Shown in pieces: positions 12,201-22,715 of a stretch of DNA of 64,000 nucleotides. Below the pieces are notes generated by a model, which did no database searches, was not told the origin of the DNA, and saw only the letters and a list, made by a program, of their open reading frames with translations. The stretch spans positions 310,001 to 374,000 of the forward strand of contig JAZGUH010000411.1 of the NCBI GenBank assembly GCA_037893225.1, read 5' to 3'. Source of the DNA: Hippasteria phrygiana (lineage: Eukaryota > Echinodermata > Asteroidea > Valvatida > Goniasteridae). The position numbers and the translations under genes were made by a program. Numbering within the stretch: position 1 is the stretch's first letter; each line of letters begins with the position of its first letter.

Positions 12201-13676
12201 TTTGAATTTTCTCCACAAGTGTTAACTCTAGGAAGCCGCCGATGATTGCAACATGTAGTGCCAGATCTAAGCTATCCATACATGTCAAAATTACTGAATT
12301 TTGTTGATATTTCATGCAATTATGAATGAGTAAAGCAAGTCCATACCCCAGGGAATTTGACATGCATGGAGCAATAAATAGACGGTAATATGTACACAGA
12401 TGTTGGCCGGAAAGAAAATAAACATTGCGAGGTTTGAATTTTCTCCACAAGTGTTAACTCTAAGAAGCCGCCGATAATTGCAACATGTAGCGCCAGATCT
12501 AAGCTATCCATACATGTCAAAATTACTGTATTTGGTTTATATTTCATGCAATTTTGAATGAGTAAAGCAAGTCCATACCCTAGGGAATTTGACAGGCATG
12601 GAGCAATAAATAGAAGGTAATATGCACACAGATGTTGGCCGGAAAGAAAATAAACATTGCGAGGTTTGAATTTTCTCCACAAGTTTTAACTCTAGGAAGC
12701 CGCCGATGATTGCAACATGTAGCGCCAGATCTAAGCTATCCATACATGTCAAAATTACTGAATTTGGTTGATATTTCATGCAATTATGAATGAGTAAAGC
12801 AAGTCCATACCCCAGGGAATTTGACATGCATGGAGCAATAAATAGACGGTAACATGTACACAGATGTTGGCCGGAAAGAAAATAAACATTGCGAGGTTTG
12901 AATTTTCTCCACAAGTTTTAACTCTAGGAAGCCGCCGATGATTGCAACATGTAGCGCCAGATCTAAGCTATCCATACATGTCAAAATTACTGAATTTGGT
13001 TGATATTTCATGCAATTATGAATGAGTAAAGCAAGTCCATACCCCAGGGAATTTGACATGCATGGAGCAATAAATAGACGGTAACATGTACACAGATGTT
13101 GGCCGGAAAGAAAATAAACATTGCGAGGTTTGAATTTTCTCCACAAGTGTTAACTCTAGGAAGCCGCCGATGATTGCAACATGTAGCGCCAGATCTAAGC
13201 TATCCATACATGTCAAAATTACTGAATTTGGTTGATATTTCATGCAATTATGAATGAGTAAAGCAAGTCCATACCCCAGGGAATTTGACATGCATGGAGC
13301 AATAAATAGACGGTAATATGTACACAGATGTTGGCCGGGAAGAAAATAAACATTGCGAGGTTTGAATTTTCTCCACAAGTGTTAACTCTAGGAAGCCGCC
13401 GATGATTGCAACATGTAGTGCCAGATCTAAGCTATCCATACATGTCAAAATTACTGAATTTTGTTGATATTTCATGCAATTATGAATGAGTAAAGCAAGT
13501 CCATACCCCAGGGAATTTGACATGCATGGAGCAATAAATAGACGGTAATATGTACACAGATGTTGGCCGGAAAGAAAATAAACATTGCGAGGTTTGAATT
13601 TTCTCCACAAGTGTTAACTCTAAGAAGCCGCCGATAATTGCAACATGTAGCGCCAGATCTAAGCTATCCATACATG
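9269..13676. repeat. Heptamer HOR, 1,624-bp unit, two full copies and a partial third
   Basis: Units start at 9269, 10893 and 12517, each with an A-like 232-bp monomer that has 'gtccataccctaggg'. The first two copies are seven 232-bp monomers each (7 x 232 = 1,624). The third runs five monomers to 13,676 and then continues with a 231-bp A. Copies 1 and 2 share 'ccataaccca' in their fourth monomer (9965 and 11589). Copy 3 has the ordinary 'ccatacccca' there (13213). The variant therefore arose before copies 1 and 2 separated but after the split from copy 3, or was lost from copy 3. Confidence 0.9.
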
Positions 13677-14602
13677 TCAAAATTACTGTATTTGGTTTAT
13701 ATTTCATGCAATTTTGAATGAGTAAAGCAAGTCATACCCTAGGGAATTTGACAGGCATGGAGCAATAAATAGAAGGTAATATGCACACAGATGTTGGCCG
13801 GAAAGAAAATAAACATTGCGAGGTTTGAATTTTCTCCACAAGTTTTAACTCTAGGAAGCCGCCGATGATTGCAACATGTAGCGCCAGATCTAAGCTATCC
13901 ATACATGTCAAAATTACTGAATTTGGTTGATATTTCATGCAATTATGAATGAGTAAAGCAAGTCCATACCCCAGGGAATTTGACATGCATGGAGCAATAA
14001 ATAGACGGTAACATGTACACAGATGTTGGCCGGAAAGAAAATAAACATTGCGAGGTTTGAATTTTCTCAACAAGTTTTAACTCTAGGAAGCCGCCGATGA
14101 TTGCAACATGTAGCGCCAGATCTAAGCTATCCATACATGTCAAAATTACTGAATTTGGTTGATATTTCATGCAATTATGAATGAGTAAAGCAAGTCCATA
14201 CCCCAGGGAATTTGACATGCATGGAGCAATAAATAGACGGTAATATGTACACAGATGTTGGCCGGAAAGAAAATAAACATTGCGAGGTTTGAATTTTCTC
14301 CACAAGTGTTAACTCTAGGAAGCCGCCGATAATTGCAACATGTAGCGCCAGATCTAAGCTATCCATACATGTCAAAATTACTGTATTTGGTTTATATTTC
14401 ATGCAATTTTGAATGAGTAAAGCAAGTCATACCCTAGGGAATTTGACAGGCATGGAGCAATAAATAGAAGGTAATATGCACACAGATGTTGGCCGGAAAG
14501 AAAATAAACATTGCGAGGTTTGAATTTTCTCCACAAGTTTTAACTCTAGGAAGCCGCCGATGATTGCAACATGTAGCGCCAGATCTAAGCTATCCATACA
14601 TG
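12517..14602. repeat. Nine-monomer module, repeated at 15,531-17,616
   Basis: Monomers at 12517, 12749, 12981, 13213, 13445, 13677, 13908, 14140 and 14372 match those at 15531, 15763, 15995, 16227, 16459, 16691, 16922, 17154 and 17386 in order, type and most variants, at an offset of 3,014 bp. They include the 'ccgggaag' monomer (13213 and 16227) and its 'gtagtgcc' end. The left copy has a private 'ttctcaac' near 14,069. The two modules are separated by the diverged island at 14,603-15,298. Confidence 0.85.
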
Positions 14603-15298
14603 TCAAAATTACTGAATTTGGTTGATATTTCATGCAATTATGAATGAGTAAAGCAAGTCCATACCCCAGGGAATTTGACAGGCATGGAGCAATAAATAAG
14701 AGGTAATCTGCACACAGATGGTGGCCGGGAAGAAAATAAACATTGCGAGGTTTGAATTTTCTCCACAAGTTTTAACTCTAAGAAGCCGCCGATAATTGCA
14801 ACATGTAGCGCCAGATCTAAGCTATCCATACATGTCAAAATTACTGAATTAGGTTGATATTTCATGCAATTATGAATGAGTAAAGCAAGTCCATACCCCA
14901 GGGAATTTGACAGGCATGGAGCAATAAATAAGAGGTAATCTGCACACAGATGGTGGCCGGGAAGAAAATATACATTGCGAGGTTTGAATTTTCTCCACAA
15001 GTGTTAACTCTAAGAAGCCGCCGATAATTGCAACATGTAGCGCCAGATCTAAGCTATCCATACATGTCAAAATTACTGAATTTGGTTGATATTTCATGCA
15101 ATTATGAATGAGTAAAGCAAGTCCATACCCCAGGGAATTTGACATGCATGGAGCAATAAATAGACGGTAACATGCACACAGAAGGTGGCCGGGAAGAAAA
15201 TATACATTGCGAGGTTTGAATTTTCTCCACAAGTGTTAACTCTTAGAAGCCGCCGATAATTGCAACATGTAGCGCCAGATCTAAGCTATCCATACATG
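14603..15298. repeat. Island of three diverged monomers (D0 type)
   Basis: Monomers at 14603, 14835 and 15067 carry marks seen together nowhere else: 'aaataagagg', 'taatctgcac', 'gatggtgg' or 'gaaggtgg', 'ccgggaag', 'aaaatatacattg' and, in the last, 'ctcttagaag'. Monomer 14835 also has 'gaattaggttga'. They resemble the later D type ('aaattaaagg' with the same 'taatctgcac' and 'gatggtggccggg'). They are therefore either an older form of D or a sister lineage. Both flanks are ordinary modules of the array. Confidence 0.85.
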
Positions 15299-15762
15299 TC
15301 AAAATTACTGAATTTGGTTGATATTTCATGCAATTATGAATGAGTAAAGCAAGTCCATACCCCAGGGAATTTGACATGCATGGAGCAATAAATAGACGGT
15401 AACATGTACACAGATGTTGGCCGGAAAGAAAATAAACATTGCGAGGTTTGAATTTTCTCCACAAGTGTTAACTCTAAGAAGCCGCCGATAATTGCAACAT
15501 GTAGCGCCAGATCTAAGCTATCCATACATGTCAAAATTACTGTATTTGGTTTATATTTCATGCAATTTTGAATGAGTAAAGCAAGTCCATACCCTAGGGA
15601 ATTTGACAGGCATGGAGCAATAAATAGAAGGTAATATGCACACAGATGTTGGCCGGAAAGAAAATAAACATTGCGAGGTTTGAATTTTCTCCACAAGTTT
15701 TAACTCTAGGAAGCCGCCGATGATTGCAACATGTAGCGCCAGATCTAAGCTATCCATACATG

Positions 15763-18543
15763 TCAAAATTACTGAATTTGGTTGATATTTCATGCAATTA
15801 TGAATGAGTAAAGCAAGTCCATACCCCAGGGAATTTGACATGCATGGAGCAATAAATAGACGGTAACATGTACACAGATGTTGGCCGGAAAGAAAATAAA
15901 CATTGCGAGGTTTGAATTTTCTCCACAAGTTTTAACTCTAGGAAGCCGCCGATGATTGCAACATGTAGCGCCAGATCTAAGCTATCCATACATGTCAAAA
16001 TTACTGAATTTGGTTGATATTTCATGCAATTATGAATGAGTAAAGCAAGTCCATACCCCAGGGAATTTGACATGCATGGAGCAATAAATAGACGGTAACA
16101 TGTACACAGATGTTGGCCGGAAAGAAAATAAACATTGCGAGGTTTGAATTTTCTCCACAAGTGTTAACTCTAGGAAGCCGCCGATGATTGCAACATGTAG
16201 CGCCAGATCTAAGCTATCCATACATGTCAAAATTACTGAATTTGGTTGATATTTCATGCAATTATGAATGAGTAAAGCAAGTCCATACCCCAGGGAATTT
16301 GACATGCATGGAGCAATAAATAGACGGTAATATGTACACAGATGTTGGCCGGGAAGAAAATAAACATTGCGAGGTTTGAATTTTCTCCACAAGTGTTAAC
16401 TCTAGGAAGCCGCCGATGATTGCAACATGTAGTGCCAGATCTAAGCTATCCATACATGTCAAAATTACTGAATTTTGTTGATATTTCATGCAATTATGAA
16501 TGAGTAAAGCAAGTCCATACCCCAGGGAATTTGACATGCATGGAGCAATAAATAGACGGTAATATGTACACAGATGTTGGCCGGAAAGAAAATAAACATT
16601 GCGAGGTTTGAATTTTCTCCACAAGTGTTAACTCTAAGAAGCCGCCGATAATTGCAACATGTAGCGCCAGATCTAAGCTATCCATACATGTCAAAATTAC
16701 TGTATTTGGTTTATATTTCATGCAATTTTGAATGAGTAAAGCAAGTCATACCCTAGGGAATTTGACAGGCATGGAGCAATAAATAGAAGGTAATATGCAC
16801 ACAGATGTTGGCCGGAAAGAAAATAAACATTGCGAGGTTTGAATTTTCTCCACAAGTTTTAACTCTAGGAAGCCGCCGATGATTGCAACATGTAGCGCCA
16901 GATCTAAGCTATCCATACATGTCAAAATTACTGAATTTGGTTGATATTTCATGCAATTATGAATGAGTAAAGCAAGTCCATACCCCAGGGAATTTGACAT
17001 GCATGGAGCAATAAATAGACGGTAACATGTACACAGATGTTGGCCGGAAAGAAAATAAACATTGCGAGGTTTGAATTTTCTCCACAAGTTTTAACTCTAG
17101 GAAGCCGCCGATGATTGCAACATGTAGCGCCAGATCTAAGCTATCCATACATGTCAAAATTACTGAATTTGGTTGATATTTCATGCAATTATGAATGAGT
17201 AAAGCAAGTCCATACCCCAGGGAATTTGACATGCATGGAGCAATAAATAGACGGTAATATGTACACAGATGTTGGCCGGAAAGAAAATAAACATTGCGAG
17301 GTTTGAATTTTCTCCACAAGTGTTAACTCTAGGAAGCCGCCGATAATTGCAACATGTAGCGCCAGATCTAAGCTATCCATACATGTCAAAATTACTGTAT
17401 TTGGTTTATATTTCATGCAATTTTGAATGAGTAAAGCAAGTCATACCCTAGGGAATTTGACAGGCATGGAGCAATAAATAGAAGGTAATATGCACACAGA
17501 TGTTGGCCGGAAAGAAAATAAACATTGCGAGGTTTGAATTTTCTCCACAAGTTTTAACTCTAGGAAGCCGCCGATGATTGCAACATGTAGCGCCAGATCT
17601 AAGCTATCCATACATGTCAAAATTACTGAATTTGGTTGATATTTCATGCAATTATGAATGAGTAAAGCAAGTCCATACCCCAGGGAATTTGACATGCATG
17701 GAGCAATAAATAGACGGTAACATGTACACAGATGTTGGCCGGAAAGAAAATAAACATTGCGAGGTTTGAATTTTCTCCACAAGTTTTAACTCTAGGAAGC
17801 CGCCGATGATTGCAACATGTAGCGCCAGATCTAAGCTATCCATACATGTCAAAATTACTGAATTTGGTTGATATTTCATGCAATTATGAATGAGTAAAGC
17901 AAGTCCATACCCCAGGGAATTTGACATGCATGGAGCAATAAATAGACGGTAATATGTACACAGATGTTGGCCGGAAAGAAAATAAACATTGCGAGGTTTG
18001 AATTTTCTCCACAAGTTTTAACTCTAGGAAGCCGCCGATGATTGCAACATGTAGCGCCAGATCTAAGCTATCCATACATGTCAAAATTACTGAATTTTGT
18101 TGATATTTCATGCAATTATGAATGAGTAAAGCAAGTCCATACCCCAGGGAATTTGACATGCATGGAGCAATAAATAGAAGGTAATATGTACACAGATGTT
18201 GGCCGGAAAGAAAATAAACATTACGAGGTTTGAATTTTCTCCACAAGTGTTAACTCTAAGAAGCCGCCGATAATTGCAACGTGTAGCGCCAGATCTAAGC
18301 TATCCATACATGTCAAAATTACTGTTTTTGGTTTATATTTCATGCAATTTTGAATGAGTAAAGCAAGTCATACCCCAGGGAATTTGACAGGCTTGGAGCA
18401 ATAAATAGAAGGTAATATGCACACAGATGTTGGCCGGAAAGAAAATAAACATTGCGAGGTTTGAATTTTCTCCACAAGTTTTAACTCTAGGAAGCCGCCG
18501 ATGATTGCAACATGTAGCGCCAGATCTAAGCTATCCATACATG
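15763..18543. repeat. Twelve-monomer module, also at 28,508-31,288 and 41,948-44,728
   Basis: The type order from 15763 to 18313 recurs at 28508-31058 (offset 12,745 bp) and 41948-44498 (a further 13,440 bp). It includes two B monomers, the 'ccgggaag/gtagtgcc' monomer, A-B-C, A-B-C-C and a closing E. All three end with the same E monomer carrying 'ctgtttttgg' and 'gacaggctt'. In the following monomer the first copy has 'taacatgtac', while the other two have 'taatatgtac' with 'ccgggaag'. Confidence 0.85.
18313..18543. repeat. E-type monomer, 231 bp (representative HOR marker)
   Basis: This A-like monomer has 'ctgtttttgg' (or 'ctgtatttgg' in later copies), 'ccccaggg' and the diagnostic 'gacaggctt'. 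I find 16 copies, at 18313, 20862, 22716, 25033, 27350, 31058, 32680, 34302, 35924, 38473, 40790, 44498, 46815, 49132, 51681 and 56464. It opens every HOR unit between 18.3 and 56.5 kb. The E-to-E distances are 2549, 1854, 2317, 2317, 3708, 1622, 1622, 1622, 2549, 2317, 3708, 2317, 2317, 2549 and 4783 bp. Three copies (20862, 22716, 25033) share 'cccccggg', which creates a CCCGGG palindrome absent elsewhere. Confidence 0.9.
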
Positions 18544-19007
18544 TCAAAATTACTGAATTTGGTTGATATTTCATGCAATTATGAATGAGTAAAGCAAGTC
18601 CATACCCCAGGGAATTTGACATGCATGGAGCAATAAATAGACGGTAACATGTACACAGATGTTGGCCGGAAAGAAAATAAACATTGCGAGGTTTGAATTT
18701 TCTCCACAAGTTTTAACTCTAGGAAGCCGCCGATGATTGCAACATGTAGCGCCAGATCTAAGCTATCCATACATGTCAAAATTACTGAATTTGGTTGATA
18801 TTTCATGCAATTATGAATGAGTAAAGCAAGTCCATACCCCAGGGAATTTGACATGCATGGAGCAATAAATAGACGGTAATATGTACACAGATGTTGGCCG
18901 GAAAGAAAATAAACATTGCGAGGTTTGAATTTTCTCCACAAGTGTTAACTCTAAGAAGCCGCCGATAATTGCAACATGTAGCGCCAGATCTAAGCTATCC
19001 ATACATG

Positions 19008-19238
19008 TCAAAATTACTGAATTTGGTTTATATTTTATGCAATTTTGAATGAGTAAAGCAAGTCATACCCTAGGGAATTTGACAGGCATGGAGCAATAAA
19101 TAGAAGGTAATATGCACACAGATGTTGGCCGGAAAGAAAATAAACATTGCGAGGTTTGAATTTTCTCCACAAGTTTTAACTCTAAGAAGCCGCCGATAAT
19201 TGCAACATGTAGCGCCAGATCTAAGCTATCCATACATG
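19008..19238. repeat. A2-type monomer, 231 bp (representative)
   Basis: This A-like monomer has 'ctgaatttggttta' and the diagnostic 'tattttatgc' where all others read 'tatttcatgc', so it loses one CATG. Copies start at 19008, 23411, 25728, 28045, 33375, 36619, 39168, 41485, 47510, 49827, 52376 and 57159. Each is the fourth monomer of an E-started unit and stands directly before a D monomer. Confidence 0.88.
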
Positions 19239-19470
19239 TCAAAATTACTGAATTTGGTTGATATTTCATGCAATTATGAATGAGTAAAGCAAGTCCATAC
19301 CCCAGGGAATTTGACAGGCATGGAGCAATAAATTAAAGGTAATCTGCACACAGATGGTGGCCGGGAAGAAAATAAACATTGCGAGGTTTGAATTTTCTCC
19401 ACAAGTGTTAACTCTAAGAAGCCGCCGATAATTGCAACATGTAGCGCCAGATCTAAGCTATCCATACATG
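19239..19470. repeat. D-type monomer, 232 bp (representative)
   Basis: D is the most diverged common subtype. It has 'gacaggcat', 'aaattaaagg', 'taatctgcac', 'gatggtgg' and 'ccgggaag', so the divergence is concentrated between monomer positions about 79 and 128. Fifteen copies start at 19239, 23642, 25959, 28276, 33606, 36850, 39399, 41716, 47741, 50058, 52607, 54461, 57390, 59244 and 61710. Five of them (28276, 41716, 50058, 52607, 57390) read 'agattaaagg'. The copy at 61710 has a private 'gcaattatta' near its start. Confidence 0.9.
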
Positions 19471-19702
19471 TCAAAATTACTGAATTTGATTTATATTTCA
19501 TGCAATTATGAATGAGTAAAGCAAGTCCATACCCCAGGGAATTTGACATGCATGGAGCAATAAATAGACGGTAACATGTACACAGATGTTGGCCGGAAAG
19601 AAAATAAACATTGCGAGGTTTGAATTTTCTCCACAAGTGTTAACTCTAGGAAGCCGCCGATGATTGCAACATGTAGCGCCAGATCTAAGCTATCCATACA
19701 TG

Positions 19703-19934
19703 TCAAAATGACTGAATTTTGTTGATATTTCATGCAATTATGAATGAGTAAAGCAAGTCCATACCCCAGGGAATTTGACATGCATGGAGCAATAAATAGA
19801 CGGTAACATGTACACAGATGTTGGCCGGAAAGAAAATAAACATTGCGAGGTTTGCATTTTCTCCACAAGTTTTAACTCTAGGAATCCGCCGATGATTGCA
19901 ACATGTAGCGCCAGATCTAAGCTATCCATACATG
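19703..19934. repeat. F-type monomer, 232 bp (representative)
   Basis: Marks are 'gaattttgttga' at the start, 'taacatgtac', 'ttgcatttt' (others 'ttgaatttt') and 'ctaggaatcc' (others 'ggaagcc'). Early copies also have 'aaaatgactg' at the start. F follows the monomer after D, and an A monomer with 'cccaaggg' follows F. Copies start at 19703, 21557, 24106, 26423, 37314, 39863, 48205, 50522, 53766, 58549 and 63291. Its second half also appears in hybrid monomers at 54693, 55579, 59476, 60362 and 61942. Confidence 0.88.
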
Positions 19935-20861
19935 TCAAAATTACTGTATTTGGTTTATATTTCATGCAATTATGAATGAGTAAAGCAAGTCATACCCAAG
20001 GGAATTTGACAGGCATGGAGCAATAAATAGAAGGTAATATGCACACAGATGTTGGCCGGAAAGAAAATAAACATTGCGAGGTTTGAATTTTCTCCACAAG
20101 TTTTAACTCTAGGAAGCCGCCGATGATTGCAACATGTAGCGCCAGATCTAAGCTATCCATACATGTCAAAATTACTGAATTTGGTTGATATTTCATGCAA
20201 TTATGAATGAGTAAAGCAAGTCCATACCCCAGGGAATTTGACATGCATGGAGCAATAAATAGACGGTAACATGTACACAGATGTTGGCCGGAAAGAAAAT
20301 AAACATTGCGAGGTTTGAATTTTCTCCACAAGTTTTAACTCTAGGAAGCCGCCGATGATTGCAACATGTAGCGCCAGATCTAAGCTATCCATACATGTCA
20401 AAATTACTGAATTTGGTTGATATTTCATGCAATTATGAATGAGTAAAGCAAGTCCATACCCCAGGGAATTTGACATGCATGGAGCAATAAATAGACGGTA
20501 ATATGTACACAGATGTTGGCCGGAAAGAAAATAAACATTGCGAGGTTTGAATTTTCTCCACAAGTTTTAACTCTAGGAAGCCGCCGATGATTGCAACATG
20601 TAGCGCCAGATCTAAGCTATCCATACATGTCAAAATTACTGAATTTTGTTGATATTTCATGCAATTATGAATGAGTAAAGCAAGTCCATACCCCAGGGAA
20701 TTTGACATGCATGGAGCAATAAATAGAAGGTAATATGTACACAGATGTTGGCCGGAAAGAAAATAAACATTACGAGGTTTGAATTTTCTCCACAAGTGTT
20801 AACTCTAAGAAGCCGCCGATAATTGCAACGTGTAGCGCCAGATCTAAGCTATCCATACATG

Positions 20862-22715
20862 TCAAAATTACTGTTTTTGGTTTATATTTCATGCAATTTT
20901 GAATGAGTAAAGCAAGTCATACCCCCGGGAATTTGACAGGCTTGGAGCAATAAATAGAAGGTAATATGCACACAGATGTTGGCCGGAAAGAAAATAAACA
21001 TTGCGAGGTTTGAATTTTCTCCACAAGTTTTAACTCTAGGAAGCCGCCGATGATTGCAACATGTAGCGCCAGATCTAAGCTATCCATACATGTCAAAATT
21101 ACTGAATTTGGTTGATATTTCATGCAATTATGAATGAGTAAAGCAAGTCCATACCCCAGGGAATTTGACATGCATGGAGCAATAAATAGACGGTAACATG
21201 TACACAGATGTTGGCCGGAAAGAAAATAAACATTGCGAGGTTTGAATTTTCTCCACAAGTGTTAACTCTAAGAAGCCGCCGATAATTGCAACATGTAGCG
21301 CCAGATCTAAGCTATCCATACATGTCAAAATTACTGAATTTGATTTATATTTCATGCAATTATGAATGAGTAAAGCAAGTCCATACCCCAGGGAATTTGA
21401 CATGCATGGAGCAATAAATAGACGGTAACATGTACACAGATGTTGGCCGGAAAGAAAATAAACATTGCGAGGTTTGAATTTTCTCCACAAGTGTTAACTC
21501 TAGGAAGCCGCCGATGATTGCAACATGTAGCGCCAGATCTAAGCTATCCATACATGTCAAAATGACTGAATTTTGTTGATATTTCATGCAATTATGAATG
21601 AGTAAAGCAAGTCCATACCCCAGGGAATTTGACATGCATGGAGCAATAAATAGACGGTAACATGTACACAGATGTTGGCCGGAAAGAAAATAAACATTGC
21701 GAGGTTTGCATTTTCTCCACAAGTTTTAACTCTAGGAATCCGCCGATGATTGCAACATGTAGCGCCAGATCTAAGCTATCCATACATGTCAAAATTACTG
21801 TATTTGGTTTATATTTCATGCAATTATGAATGAGTAAAGCAAGTCATACCCAAGGGAATTTGACAGGCATGGAGCAATAAATAGAAGGTAATATGCACAC
21901 AGATGTTGGCCGGAAAGAAAATAAACATTGCGAGGTTTGAATTTTCTCCACAAGTTTTAACTCTAGGAAGCCGCCGATGATTGCAACATGTAGCGCCAGA
22001 TCTAAGCTATCCATACATGTCAAAATTACTGAATTTGGTTGATATTTCATGCAATTATGAATGAGTAAAGCAAGTCCATACCCCAGGGAATTTGACATGC
22101 ATGGAGCAATAAATAGACGGTAACATGTACACAGATGTTGGCCGGAAAGAAAATAAACATTGCGAGGTTTGAATTTTCTCCACAAGTTTTAACTCTAGGA
22201 AGCCGCCGATGATTGCAACATGTAGCGCCAGATCTAAGCTATCCATACATGTCAAAATTACTGAATTTGGTTGATATTTCATGCAATTATGAATGAGTAA
22301 AGCAAGTCCATACCCCAGGGAATTTGACATGCATGGAGCAATAAATAGACGGTAATATGTACACAGATGTTGGCCGGAAAGAAAATAAACATTGCGAGGT
22401 TTGAATTTTCTCCACAAGTTTTAACTCTAGGAAGCCGCCGATGATTGCAACATGTAGCGCCAGATCTAAGCTATCCATACATGTCAAAATTACTGAATTT
22501 TGTTGATATTTCATGCAATTATGAATGAGTAAAGCAAGTCCATACCCCAGGGAATTTGACATGCATGGAGCAATAAATAGAAGGTAATATGTACACAGAT
22601 GTTGGCCGGAAAGAAAATAAACATTACGAGGTTTGAATTTTCTCCACAAGTGTTAACTCTAAGAAGCCGCCGATAATTGCAACGTGTAGCGCCAGATCTA
22701 AGCTATCCATACATG
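20862..22715. repeat. Eight-monomer HOR unit, 1,854 bp, deletion derivative
   Basis: This equals the eleven-monomer unit with the stretch C-A2-D removed. Its second monomer (21,093-21,324) begins like B (as 18544) and ends like D (as 19239). It is therefore the fusion point of a three-monomer, 695-bp loss (2,549 - 1,854 = 695). It is the only eight-monomer unit in the window. Confidence 0.87.
21093..21324. repeat. Chimeric monomer, B start and D end
   Basis: Up to 'ccggaaag' at 21,215-21,222 this monomer follows the B monomer at 18544. From 'gtgttaac' at about 21,260 it follows the end of the D monomer at 19239 ('ctaagaagcc', 'gataattg'). The switch lies in the roughly 40 bases between, where the parents are identical. 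It stands exactly where the eight-monomer unit lacks three monomers of the eleven-monomer unit. Confidence 0.82.

Larger units (their letters stand above)
18313..20861. repeat. Eleven-monomer HOR unit, 2,549 bp
   Basis: The order is E, B, C, A2, D, a 'gaatttgattta' monomer, F, A ('cccaaggg'), B, B/C, C. The same order fills 35,924-38,472 and 49,132-51,680. In the 49-kb copy the sixth monomer has 'ggttta' instead of 'gattta', and F lacks the 'aaaatgactg' change. This is the fullest form of the E-started unit. Shorter units can be derived from it by losing whole monomers. Confidence 0.87.
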
